Below are positions 1-7,760 of a stretch of 17,282 bases of DNA, piece by piece. The position numbers were made by a program, and so were the translations under genes. Within the stretch, counting starts at the first letter, position 1. Every line of letters starts with the position of its first letter. The notes beneath the pieces were generated by a model. The model did no database searches. It was given only the letters and a program-made list of their open reading frames with translations, and was not told the DNA's origin. Source of the DNA: Flavobacteriales bacterium (lineage in GTDB: Bacteria; Bacteroidota; Bacteroidia; Flavobacteriales; Flavobacteriaceae); contig NSHO01000019.1 in assembly GCA_002737105.1 (NCBI GenBank), positions 1 to 17,282 of the forward strand, given 5' to 3'.

Positions 1-36
1 GTATTTGCTCACGTTTTTAAACAGTTTAAAGATTTT

Positions 37-2583
37 ATGGAAGATAATTTTTCACCAAGAGTTAAAGATGTAATTCAGTTCAGTAAAGAAGAAGCTTTGC
101 GTTTAGGCCATGATTTTATTGGTACTGAGCACCTAATTTTAGGCATATTAAGAGATGGGAATGGCAGCGCAATTGATATTTTAAACTTTTTAAATATTAA
201 CTTTGACTTACTAAGAAAAAAAGTAGAAATTTTAAGTCCAGCGAACCCAAATGGGCTTTCTAATAACGATAAGAAAAACTTGCACCTAACACGTCAAGCA
301 GAAAGAGCATTAAAATATACGTTTTTAGAAGCAAAAGTTTTCAATACTACTTCAATTAGTACCGCTTTATTGCTTCTTTGTATGTTAAAAAATGAAAACG
401 ACCCAACAACTAAGTTATTAAACAAGTTGAAAATTAATTACGACAATGTAAAGGATATATATATGAGCCTGAATTCTAACGAAAATGATGATATTTTTAA
501 AAATACACCTACAGCTGAAAATTTTGATTCTGGAGAAGACAATTATAAAGAAGATATGCCAAATCCAATAAGTAATACTGGAAATAAAACCACAAAAAAA
601 TCGAAAACACCTGTTTTAGATAATTTCGGTAGAGACTTAACTGAGATGGCTGAAGAAGGAAAATTAGACCCCGTTGTAGGACGAGAAAAAGAAATTGAAA
701 GAGTTTCACAAATTTTAAGTAGAAGAAAGAAAAACAACCCACTTTTAATTGGAGAACCTGGCGTTGGAAAATCTGCAATTGCCGAAGGTTTAGCAATAAT
801 GATTGTTAAGAAAAAAGTATCGCGGATTTTATTTAACAAAAGAGTCGTAACTTTAGATTTGGCTTCTTTGGTTGCAGGCACAAAATACCGTGGACAGTTT
901 GAAGAACGCATGAAAGCGGTAATGAATGAATTAGAGAAAAACGATGATATTATTTTATTTATAGATGAAATTCATACCATCGTTGGAGCTGGAGGCGCTA
1001 CAGGTTCTCTTGATGCTAGTAACATGTTCAAACCTGCTTTAGCGCGAGGAGAAATTCAGTGTGTTGGTGCCACAACTTTAGACGAATACCGACAATATAT
1101 TGAAAAAGACGGCGCACTAGAAAGACGTTTTCAAAAAGTAATTATAGAGCCTACAACAGTGGATGAAACTATCCTGATTTTAAATAATATTAAAGGAAAA
1201 TACGAAGATCACCATAATGTTAGCTACACCCCTGAAGCAATTGAAGCGTGTGTAAAACTGACTAGTCGTTACATGACCGACCGTTTTTTACCAGACAAAG
1301 CTATCGATGCTTTAGATGAGGCAGGTTCTCGCGTACACATCACCAATATTGAAGTGCCAAAACAAATTTTAGTCCTAGAAAAACAATTAGAAGAAGTTCG
1401 GGAATTGAAAAATACAGTGGTGAAAAAGCAAAAATTTGAAGAAGCTGCCAAATTACGCGATGATGAAAAGAAAATTGAAAAAGATTTAGCCATTGCACAA
1501 GAAAAATGGGAAGAAGATTCGAAATTGAATCGCGTAGAAGTTACGGAAGACAATGTAGCAGATGTGGTTTCGATGATGACAGGCATACCTGTAAACAGAA
1601 TTGCACAAACAGAAAGTAATAAATTAGCTAAATTACCCGAATTAATAAAAGGAAAAGTAATTGGACAAGATGAAGCAGTTCAAAAAATTGCAAAATCTAT
1701 TCAGAGAAACCGAGCTGGATTAAAAGATCCGAATAAGCCAATTGGTTCATTTATCTTTTTAGGTTCAACAGGCGTGGGAAAAACGCAATTGGCAAAAGTG
1801 TTAGCCAAAGAATTATTTGACTCAGAAGACGCGCTAATTCGTATCGACATGAGTGAATATATGGAAAAATTCGCAATTTCACGCTTAGTTGGTGCACCTC
1901 CAGGCTATGTTGGCTACGAAGAAGGTGGTCAATTAACCGAAAAAATTAGAAGAAAACCATACGCAGTTGTATTATTAGACGAAATAGAAAAAGCCCATCC
2001 AGATGTTTTTAACATGATGTTACAAGTTTTAGACGATGGTTTTTTAACGGATAGTTTGGGTAGAAAAATCGATTTTAGAAACACTATAATTATTATGACT
2101 TCTAATATTGGAGCTCGTCAATTGAAAGATTTTGGACAAGGTGTTGGTTTTGGAACAGCTGCAAAAACTGCTCAAGCAGATGATTACAACAAATCGGTAA
2201 TTGAAAATGCCTTGAAAAAAGCATTTGCACCAGAATTTTTAAATAGAATTGATGATGTAATTGTTTTCAATAGTTTAGAAAAACATGATATTGATAAAAT
2301 TATCGATATTGAAATGGAAAAACTTATTTTACGTATTAAAGATTTAGGTTATACTTTCACTATTTCTGAAAAAGCTAAAGATTTCATAGCTGAAAAAGGA
2401 TTTGACAAACAATTTGGAGCTCGCCCTTTAAAAAGAGCCATCCAGAAACATGTTGAAGATGCGCTTGCCGAAGAAATCATAACCTCTAAAATACATGAAG
2501 GCGATGAAATTTTTATGGATTTAGTAGACGCTTCACAAGAACTAATTGTAACTGTAGAGAAAACAAAAAAACCTGCTAATTAG
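37..2583 (+). CDS. clpC: ClpC-type AAA+ unfoldase (ATP-dependent Clp protease ATP-binding subunit)
   Basis: An 848-residue Hsp100 unfoldase that would thread substrates into the ClpP peptidase in the cytosol. Domains in order: Clp N domain (about 1-150), a low-complexity charged linker (about 150-195), AAA+ D1 with Walker A GEPGVGKS (239-246) and Walker B FIDE (ending E311), a short coiled-coil middle domain with a UVR-like KFEEAAKLRDDE stretch (about 449-495), then D2 with Walker A GSTGVGKT (576-583) and Walker B LLDE (D648, E649). The short UVR-type middle domain separates it from ClpB. The tripeptide VGF at 703-705 in D2 fits the ClpP-docking loop. The length is typical of the family. The start is the ATG at 37, with no purine-rich ribosome site, as is common in this phylum. 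Only 36 bases precede it, so its promoter cannot be assessed. The last codons lie inside the terminator hairpin. Confidence 0.97.
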   Translation: MEDNFSPRVKDVIQFSKEEALRLGHDFIGTEHLILGILRDGNGSAIDILNFLNINFDLLRKKVEILSPANPNGLSNNDKKNLHLTRQAERALKYTFLEAKVFNTTSISTALLLLCMLKNENDPTTKLLNKLKINYDNVKDIYMSLNSNENDDIFKNTPTAENFDSGEDNYKEDMPNPISNTGNKTTKKSKTPVLDNFGRDLTEMAEEGKLDPVVGREKEIERVSQILSRRKKNNPLLIGEPGVGKSAIAEGLAIMIVKKKVSRILFNKRVVTLDLASLVAGTKYRGQFEERMKAVMNELEKNDDIILFIDEIHTIVGAGGATGSLDASNMFKPALARGEIQCVGATTLDEYRQYIEKDGALERRFQKVIIEPTTVDETILILNNIKGKYEDHHNVSYTPEAIEACVKLTSRYMTDRFLPDKAIDALDEAGSRVHITNIEVPKQILVLEKQLEEVRELKNTVVKKQKFEEAAKLRDDEKKIEKDLAIAQEKWEEDSKLNRVEVTEDNVADVVSMMTGIPVNRIAQTESNKLAKLPELIKGKVIGQDEAVQKIAKSIQRNRAGLKDPNKPIGSFIFLGSTGVGKTQLAKVLAKELFDSEDALIRIDMSEYMEKFAISRLVGAPPGYVGYEEGGQLTEKIRRKPYAVVLLDEIEKAHPDVFNMMLQVLDDGFLTDSLGRKIDFRNTIIIMTSNIGARQLKDFGQGVGFGTAAKTAQADDYNKSVIENALKKAFAPEFLNRIDDVIVFNSLEKHDIDKIIDIEMEKLILRIKDLGYTFTISEKAKDFIAEKGFDKQFGARPLKRAIQKHVEDALAEEIITSKIHEGDEIFMDLVDASQELIVTVEKTKKPAN

Positions 2584-2591
2584 CAGGTTTT
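2568..2591. terminator. Palindromic bidirectional terminator between clpC and the barrel gene
   Basis: This is a 24-base perfect palindrome. It folds as a 10-bp stem (AAAACCTGCT with AGCAGGTTTT) around an AATT loop. An A-rich run precedes it at 2561-2571 and a T/A-rich run follows, so it can act in both directions. It contains the clpC stop codon (TAG, 2581-2583), and the final K-P-A-N codons form the ascending arm. It also sits 41 bases past the stop of the convergent outer-membrane gene. Confidence 0.8.
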
Positions 2592-2631
2592 ATAATAATA
2601 TAACTAAGTAAGTTATAATTTCTGTAAATTA

Positions 2632-3171
2632 TTAGAATTGATATCCGAATTTAAGTTGAAAATCTAATGGCAAGCCTGTTGTAACTGCCCATCCAATATT
2701 TTCACCTAAATCTACTGCGTCTTGATAAGTATCTAAGGAATAAAATTCTTTAGGTGCGGAATAAATTCTCAAACCAACAATTGGCTCAATTGTAAATCCG
2801 CTTGGCCTTACGTATTTATATCCCCAAGCAACCCCTCCACCATATGTCGACCATCTTTTAGATTCCAAAGTAAGTTCAGGTAGATTTGTTAAATTACCGT
2901 AACCAGCTTTAACTTGAAAAAACCCACCAGCATCATTTCCATCACTTGCATAAATTCTTACAAAAGGCTCAATTAATGCACCTTTCCAATTTATTAAATA
3001 ATAATTTAAATTAGCTCCTGCAGTAAATCTACTGCCAAGTGGCAATTCATACTGTATTCTTATTTTTGAATTAAGAATACCAAACGTTCCAGATGCATGA
3101 CCTTTAAAATTTTGAGAGAAAACTGTTCCTACAAACATGCTTGCAAAAACAGCTAATAATACTTTTTTCAT
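2632..3171 (-). CDS. Small outer-membrane beta-barrel protein of unknown function
   Basis: A 179-residue protein whose first 20 residues form a Sec signal peptide (MKK, hydrophobic core, then FSQ with cleavage likely near residue 20). The rest alternates polar and aromatic/hydrophobic residues and is rich in G, Y and F, as in a small transmembrane beta barrel. It ends in a terminal phenylalanine (FGYQF), which matches the BAM recognition signature of outer-membrane proteins. This points to insertion in the outer membrane. No specific substrate or family can be named from sequence alone; it resembles the generic outer-membrane beta-barrel proteins common in Flavobacteria. The ATG at 3171 gives the signal peptide directly. 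It lies 73 bases downstream of gcvT, with its own candidate promoter box in the gap. Confidence 0.85.
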   Translation of the reverse strand: MKKVLLAVFASMFVGTVFSQNFKGHASGTFGILNSKIRIQYELPLGSRFTAGANLNYYLINWKGALIEPFVRIYASDGNDAGGFFQVKAGYGNLTNLPELTLESKRWSTYGGGVAWGYKYVRPSGFTIEPIVGLRIYSAPKEFYSLDTYQDAVDLGENIGWAVTTGLPLDFQLKFGYQF

Positions 3172-3213
3172 AATTGTTTTTTTTAAGTTAAATTATTTTT
3201 GTTGAATTATATT

Positions 3214-3221
3214 CAAATATA
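3214..3221 (-). promoter_or_regulatory. Candidate Bacteroidota -7 box for the barrel gene
   Basis: Read on the minus strand this is TATATTTG, an exact match to the TAnnTTTG box of Bacteroidota housekeeping promoters. It sits 43-50 bases upstream of the ATG. No TTG is found at the expected distance further upstream, so only half of the promoter is convincing in this very AT-rich spacer. Confidence 0.4.
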
Positions 3222-3244
3222 TAAAAATATTTTTAAAAATAAAT

Positions 3245-4327
3245 CTATTTCTTCAAAAAAGGCATTTTAACAACTTTTGCTTTAATATCTTTATTTCTAA
3301 TTCTAATATAAATTTCAGAATCTGGAGTTGCTAATGCTGTTGGAACATAACCCATTCCTATAGCAATTCCTAATGTTGGCGATTGCGTTCCAGAAGTTAC
3401 AATTCCTACTACATTTCCATTAGCATCTGCAATTTCATAATCATGACGAGGAATGCCTCTGTCTATCATTTCAAAACCAACTAATTTCTTAGTAACACCC
3501 GCTTCTTTTTGTTTTTTCAAGTTTTCTGAATTTGTAAACTCTTTTTCGAATTTCGTAATCCAACCCAAACCAGCTTCTAAAGGAGAAGTAGTATCATTAA
3601 TATCATTTCCGTATAAACAAAAACCCATTTCTAATCGTAAAGTATCACGAGCAGCTAAACCAATTGGTTTAATTCCGAAAGGAGCACCCGCTTCAAAAAC
3701 TTTTGCCCAAATAGTTGTGGCATCTTCGTTTTTAAAATAAATTTCAAATCCACCTGAACCTGTATAACCTGTAGCAGAAATAATTACATCTTGTTTTCCA
3801 GCAAATTCTCCAATTTGGAACGTGTAATATCCCATATTTGGTAAATCTATCGAAGTTAAACTTTGCATCGCTTCAGCAGCTTTTGGTCCTTGAATGGCTA
3901 ATAAAGAATAATTATCTGAAAGGTTTTGCATGTCAACACCTAAATCATTATGTGATGAAATCCAATTCCAATCTTTTTCAATATTAGAAGCATTTACAAC
4001 TAACATATAATGATTGTCAGCAATTTTATAAACAATTAAATCATCAACAATTCCACCTTCATTATTTGGTAAACAAGAATATTGCGCTTTTCCATCCACT
4101 AATTTTGAAGCATCATTAGAGGTTACTTTCTGAATTAATGCCAATGCATTTTCACCTTTTAAGAAAAATTCTCCCATATGTGAAACATCAAAAACGCCAA
4201 CTCCAGTTCTTACTATTTCATGTTCTGCGTTTACTCCTTCATATTGAACAGGCATATTATAACCTGCAAACGGAACCATTTTTGCTCCTAAACTTTCGTG
4301 AATAGCTGTTAATGCTGTATTTTTCAT
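3245..4327 (-). CDS. gcvT: Aminomethyltransferase (glycine cleavage system T protein)
   Basis: A 360-residue cytosolic T protein. It transfers the aminomethyl carbon from the lipoylated H protein to tetrahydrofolate, releasing ammonia and forming 5,10-methylene-THF. Family hallmarks are visible throughout. They include [10 protein letters not shown] near the N terminus, FDVSHMGE (folate-domain entry), the IVDDLIVYK segment with its conserved aspartate, [11 protein letters not shown] and LGLRxE-type [14 protein letters not shown]. The C-terminal barrel contains [13 protein letters not shown]. Length is normal for GcvT, and the ATG at 4327 begins the canonical [17 protein letters not shown]. 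No gcvH or gcvP is in this window; Bacteroidota often encode the glycine cleavage genes apart. It is divergent from hutH across 166 bases. Confidence 0.97.
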   Translation of the reverse strand: MKNTALTAIHESLGAKMVPFAGYNMPVQYEGVNAEHEIVRTGVGVFDVSHMGEFFLKGENALALIQKVTSNDASKLVDGKAQYSCLPNNEGGIVDDLIVYKIADNHYMLVVNASNIEKDWNWISSHNDLGVDMQNLSDNYSLLAIQGPKAAEAMQSLTSIDLPNMGYYTFQIGEFAGKQDVIISATGYTGSGGFEIYFKNEDATTIWAKVFEAGAPFGIKPIGLAARDTLRLEMGFCLYGNDINDTTSPLEAGLGWITKFEKEFTNSENLKKQKEAGVTKKLVGFEMIDRGIPRHDYEIADANGNVVGIVTSGTQSPTLGIAIGMGYVPTALATPDSEIYIRIRNKDIKAKVVKMPFLKK

Positions 4328-4443
4328 TGTACGATTTTATAAAATTTAAAGTTGCTAATGTATTGAAAATTCTTAAAAAAATAAAGCCAAAAACCCATAA
4401 ATAGTAAGAAATTCACAAAATATTGTTTTAATACTGAAAATAG

Positions 4444-4474
4444 TTGCATTTTAGAATTTGTTTATGGAATTTTG
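4444..4474 (+). promoter_or_regulatory. Candidate promoter of hutH
   Basis: TTG at 4444-4446, a 20-base spacer, then GAATTTTG at 4467-4474. The second box differs from TAnnTTTG at one position (G for T). It would place the transcription start about 10-15 bases before the hutH ATG. The spacing is right for the phylum, but the second box is imperfect and the region is AT-rich. No convincing opposite promoter for gcvT was found in the same 166-base spacer. Confidence 0.35.
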
Positions 4475-4493
4475 ACAGCTAAAACAAAATCAA

Positions 4494-5984
4494 ATGCATT
4501 ACATCGATTCATCCGTACTTACTATAGAAAAAGTTAGAGAAATTATTTTTGAAGGGAAAAAATTAGGACTTTCCGAAGAAGCAATTGCAAAAATTGAAAG
4601 ATGCAGAACGTATTTAGATGAAAAAATGGCTGCTAATGATAAAGCTATTTACGGAATTAACACTGGTTTTGGTTCGTTATATAATATTAAAATTTCGACA
4701 GAAAACTTAACCAAACTTCAAGAAAACTTAATGAAATCCCACGCTTGTGGAACTGGTGACGAAGTACCACACGAGATTGTAAAAATAATGTTGTTATTAA
4801 AAATTCAGTCTCTGAGTTACGGACATTCAGGTGTTCAATTAGAAACTGTTAATCGATTAATTGATTTTTATAATCATGATATTTTACCAGTTGTTTACAC
4901 ACAAGGCTCATTAGGTGCAAGCGGAGATTTATCGCCTTTAGCACATTTGTGTTTGCCTTTAATAAATGAAGGTGAAGTATATTATGATGGATTCCGTCAA
5001 CCAGCGCATAAAGTATTAGAAAAATTAAACTTATCTCCTATTAAATTAAAATCAAAAGAAGGTTTGGCTTTATTAAACGGAACGCAATTTATGAGTGCTT
5101 ATGGCGTTTACAACTTAATTCAAGCCGATAAATTAGCCCATTTAGCAAACATTGTTTCAGCCGTTTCTTTAGAAGGATTTGATGGAAGAAAAGAGCCTTT
5201 TAATGAATTAATTCATTTGGTGCGACCACATAATGGGCAACTAGCAACTGCGGCTCATATGTTAGAATTATTAGATGATAGTGAAATTATCGCACAACCA
5301 AAAAAGCACGTGCAAGACCCGTATTCGTTTAGATGTATTCCGCAAGTTCATGGTGCTTCTAAAGATGTAATTGACCATGTGAAAAAAATATTTACTACCG
5401 AAATTAATTCTGTAACAGACAATCCGAATATTTTTGTAGGTGAAGATGAAATTATTTCTGGAGGCAATTTTCACGGGCAACCATTAGCGATGGCATTAGA
5501 TTATTTAGGAATTGCTTTGGCAGAATTAGGAAGCATTTCGGAAAGAAGAACTTATCAATTAATTTCTGGTTTAAGAGAATTACCTGCGTTTTTAGTCAGT
5601 AATCCGGGATTAAATTCAGGATTTATGATTCCACAGTATACAGCGGCTAGTATTGTTAGTCAGAACAAACAATTAGCAACTCCTGCAAGTATTGATAGTA
5701 TTGTTTCGAGCAACGGACAAGAAGATCACGTAAGTATGGGTGCAAATGCCGCAACAAAAACTTTAAAAATTGTGGAGAATTTAGAGCGTATTTTAGCTAT
5801 CGAATTATTCAACGCTTCGCAAGCTATAGAATTTAGAAGACCTTTAAAATCAAGTGATTTTATTGAAATGTTTGTAAAAACGTTCAGAGAAGATGTGCCT
5901 TTGGTTACAGAAGACAGAATTTTATATTATGATATTGAAAAGTCAATACAGTTTTTGAAGAGTTTTCAAGTGGAAATAAATTAA
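4494..5984 (+). CDS. hutH: Histidine ammonia-lyase
   Basis: A 496-residue MIO-dependent lyase that would deaminate L-histidine to urocanate in the cytosol. The self-cyclising Ala-Ser-Gly triad is at 142-144 within GSLGASGDLSPLAHL, with the family's usual flanks. Other hallmarks are YGINTGFGSL near the N terminus, SVTDNPNIF, GGNFHGQP, and Q-E-D-H-V-S-M around residues 409-415. The Glu at 410 (QEDHVSM) is typical of histidases; tyrosine and phenylalanine ammonia-lyases usually carry another residue there, so histidine is the favoured substrate. The ATG at 4494 gives a normal N terminus. No hutU, hutI or hutG is beside it, so the catabolic pathway would have to be completed from elsewhere. Its stop overlaps the stop of the convergent DUF1272 gene by 4 bases. 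Confidence 0.92.
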   Translation: MHYIDSSVLTIEKVREIIFEGKKLGLSEEAIAKIERCRTYLDEKMAANDKAIYGINTGFGSLYNIKISTENLTKLQENLMKSHACGTGDEVPHEIVKIMLLLKIQSLSYGHSGVQLETVNRLIDFYNHDILPVVYTQGSLGASGDLSPLAHLCLPLINEGEVYYDGFRQPAHKVLEKLNLSPIKLKSKEGLALLNGTQFMSAYGVYNLIQADKLAHLANIVSAVSLEGFDGRKEPFNELIHLVRPHNGQLATAAHMLELLDDSEIIAQPKKHVQDPYSFRCIPQVHGASKDVIDHVKKIFTTEINSVTDNPNIFVGEDEIISGGNFHGQPLAMALDYLGIALAELGSISERRTYQLISGLRELPAFLVSNPGLNSGFMIPQYTAASIVSQNKQLATPASIDSIVSSNGQEDHVSMGANAATKTLKIVENLERILAIELFNASQAIEFRRPLKSSDFIEMFVKTFREDVPLVTEDRILYYDIEKSIQFLKSFQVEIN

Positions 5985-6160
5985 TCCTTATTTCGTTTCG
6001 GTCTTTTTACTAATTCTCCTTGACAATTTGGACAAACATTTGCCATTTCTGTAGCGCATGTTTCACAAAATGTACATTCATAACTGCAAATACAAGCTTC
6101 TGATTGCAAATTTAAAGAAATAGTGCATTTCTCGCAAGAGGATTTGTATTCCAACGCCAT
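5981..6160 (-). CDS. DUF1272-type cysteine-rich mini-protein
   Basis: A 59-residue cytosolic protein with nine cysteines (9, 12, 23, 25, 29, 32, 35, 43, 46). Its CxxC and CxC pairs, the ECTFCETC core and the CPNCQGELVKRP tail match the DUF1272 family (PF06906) as I remember it. It probably binds zinc; its function is unknown. The ATG at 6160 shares one base with the stop of the preceding small membrane-protein gene (a TAATG junction), which implies translational coupling. Its own stop overlaps that of the convergent hutH by 4 bases. It is the third and last gene of the rimK cluster. Confidence 0.85.
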   Translation of the reverse strand: MALEYKSSCEKCTISLNLQSEACICSYECTFCETCATEMANVCPNCQGELVKRPKRNKD

Positions 6161-6339
6161 TATTTATTTTTAAGCAAATAAATTAATATCATAGCACCAA
6201 AAATAACTTCTAAAACCAATCCAAAACTTATAATAAAAGTGGCGCCTGGGCAATGCATAATTTTGAATAAGGTACCAATGGCTACCACGAAACTGCTGCC
6301 AATAATTATAAGTAGTAATTTTTTAAAATTGATTTGCAT
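6160..6339 (-). CDS. Two-helix GldL-like small inner-membrane protein
   Basis: A 59-residue protein with two predicted membrane helices (about 8-25 and 33-56) and lysines at both ends. The turn GTLFKIMHCPGA closely resembles the segment linking the two N-terminal helices of GldL, the gliding-motility/type IX secretion motor protein (GALFKILHFPGA, from memory). The following G-x-x-x-E-x-I-F-G segment also fits, including a glutamate within the second helix. It lacks the cytoplasmic domain of true GldL (about 200 residues or more), so it is a stand-alone version of the membrane module, not GldL itself. I chose the ATG at 6339, one base after the rimK stop. An earlier in-frame start at 6360 would be a TTG inside rimK. 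Its stop overlaps the start of the DUF1272 gene. Confidence 0.75.
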   Translation of the reverse strand: MQINFKKLLLIIIGSSFVVAIGTLFKIMHCPGATFIISFGLVLEVIFGAMILIYLLKNK

Positions 6340-6340
6340 T

Positions 6341-7699
6341 TTACTTAAAGTTTTTTTCAATTGCTTTTATCATTTCTCCGGCAATGTCTTTTTGAGTGGC
6401 GCCTTCAATTCCTTCTAATCCTGGAGAAGAATTCACTTCAAGCAATAAAGGTCCTTTTGATGAACGAATAATATCTACACCTGCAACTTTTAAATTCATC
6501 GCTTTGGTAGCTTTTATCGCAATTCTTTTTTCATCTGCCGTAACTTTAACTATTGAAGCTGTGCCGCCTAAATGAATGTTGGCGCGAAATTCTCCAGGTG
6601 CCGCTTCTCTTTGCATGGCAGCCACCACTTTTCCGTCTACTACAAATAAACGTAAATCTTTTCCGTTAGCTTCTTTAATGAATTCTTGAACTAAAATATT
6701 AGCATTCAAACTTTTAAAGGCATTAATAACAGATTCCGCAGCTTTTTTTGTTTCGGCTAAGACTACTCCTTTTCCTTGTGTACCTTCAAGTAATTTAACA
6801 ATTAGTGGTGAACCACCAACCATTTTTATTAAATCGTCTGTATCTAAAGGCGAATTGGCAAATCCTGTAGTTGGAATATCTACTTCGTTGTTTAATAACA
6901 ATTGAAGTGAAAACAATTTATCTCTAGATTGTGTGATGGCCGCAGCGTTGTTTAAAGCATACACTTTTAGTGCTTCAAATTGTCTGGTGAGTGCACAACC
7001 GTAATAGGTCATACTTGGCCGAATACGCGGGATTATAGCATCAAAATCTTTTAAAACCAAACCACCACGATAATGAATTTCAGGATTTGAGGCACTCAAT
7101 TTCATATAACAATACTTGATGTTTAAAAAATGCATTTCGTGTCCGCGCATTTCACCTGCCTCAATAATGCGTCGGTTGCTATATAAGTCTGGATTACTGG
7201 CTAATAAGCCTATTTTCAAACCTTTTTTCTCAGGTTCATTGTAATAATATTCTTTTAAATTTTCTGTTGTTGGTTGTCCTAATTCAAACTTTTTTTCGGG
7301 ATCAACAATCAATCTTCCTACCATGGCTTCTCTTCCAAGCAGCATCCTGAAACCCATAGAATCTCGATTGGTTAGCGTAACCTCAACTTGCCAATTATGA
7401 CTGCCTAATCCTACTTCTGTTCGAATTACATATCTTTTTTCTCTAGTTCCGTTAGAACTTTTTACAATTCTTTGGTCAATTAATTGTGCTTCACAATGAA
7501 TGATAGATTTTGAATTATTTTGGATTGGATTGATATCAAATTTCAACCATTCTTCTCCGTTTTTGTCAAAAGTTTTGATATTTATTGCATGTAATGCGGA
7601 AGTTTTAGCTCCTGAATCAACACGGGCTTTTATTGCTGGAATTCCTAATTGAGGAAACGAGCACCATTCTTCACTACCAATTAATGTTTTATCTTGCAT
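6341..7699 (-). CDS. rimK: RimB-like retropepsin domain fused to RimK glutamate ligase
   Basis: A 452-residue two-part cytosolic protein. Residues about 1-150 resemble the RimB-like 'ATP-dependent zinc protease' family (PF05618), a retropepsin-like fold. They show the D-S-G-A motif at 28-31 followed by KTSALHA, and a later MGFRMLLGREAM stretch. Residues about 162-452 are an ATP-grasp ligase of the RimK family, with IPRIRPSMTYYG, the VKLLEGTQGKGVVL nucleotide-binding strand-loop, QEFIKEANGKDLRLFVV, and the metal-binding LLEVNSSPGLEGIE. RimK adds glutamate residues to the C terminus of ribosomal protein S6. The RimB partner is reported to trim them in other bacteria. Here both modules are on one chain. 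The S6 substrate is inferred from the family. Two small genes follow with 1-base spacing and overlap, suggesting one operon. Confidence 0.9.
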   Translation of the reverse strand: MQDKTLIGSEEWCSFPQLGIPAIKARVDSGAKTSALHAINIKTFDKNGEEWLKFDINPIQNNSKSIIHCEAQLIDQRIVKSSNGTREKRYVIRTEVGLGSHNWQVEVTLTNRDSMGFRMLLGREAMVGRLIVDPEKKFELGQPTTENLKEYYYNEPEKKGLKIGLLASNPDLYSNRRIIEAGEMRGHEMHFLNIKYCYMKLSASNPEIHYRGGLVLKDFDAIIPRIRPSMTYYGCALTRQFEALKVYALNNAAAITQSRDKLFSLQLLLNNEVDIPTTGFANSPLDTDDLIKMVGGSPLIVKLLEGTQGKGVVLAETKKAAESVINAFKSLNANILVQEFIKEANGKDLRLFVVDGKVVAAMQREAAPGEFRANIHLGGTASIVKVTADEKRIAIKATKAMNLKVAGVDIIRSSKGPLLLEVNSSPGLEGIEGATQKDIAGEMIKAIEKNFK

Positions 7700-7718
7700 T
7701 TGTGTGTAATTTAAAAAT

Positions 7719-7752
7719 CGAAAGTACTATTAATTTTTAATTTTAAACGAAA
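7719..7752 (-). promoter_or_regulatory. Weak candidate promoter of the rimBK cluster
   Basis: On the minus strand, TTTCG (7752-7748), 21 bases, then TACTTTCG (7726-7719). Each box is one base away from the TTTG / TAnnTTTG pattern, and the spacing is right. It lies in the 61-base gap after the M1 peptidase gene, 20 bases before the rimK ATG. It is a tentative call in AT-rich DNA. Confidence 0.3.
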
Positions 7753-7760
7753 TATTATAG

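Noticed and set aside
543..911. Open frames on the minus strand inside clpC (also 509-796 and 1269-1586)
   Set aside because: They are antisense shadows of conserved ClpC codons, with low-complexity Ser/Phe-rich translations and no start context.
4494..5984. Tyrosine or phenylalanine ammonia-lyase (for example of a pigment cluster) instead of histidase
   Set aside because: The QEDHVSM motif with Glu410 favours histidase, and there are no aryl-polyene or flexirubin-type biosynthesis genes around. The biochemical substrate is still unproven.
6340..6360. A longer start for the GldL-like small protein at 6360 (adding MKKTLSK-like residues)
   Set aside because: The codon at 6360 is TTG inside the end of rimK; the ATG at 6339 directly follows the rimK stop and gives a normal two-helix protein.
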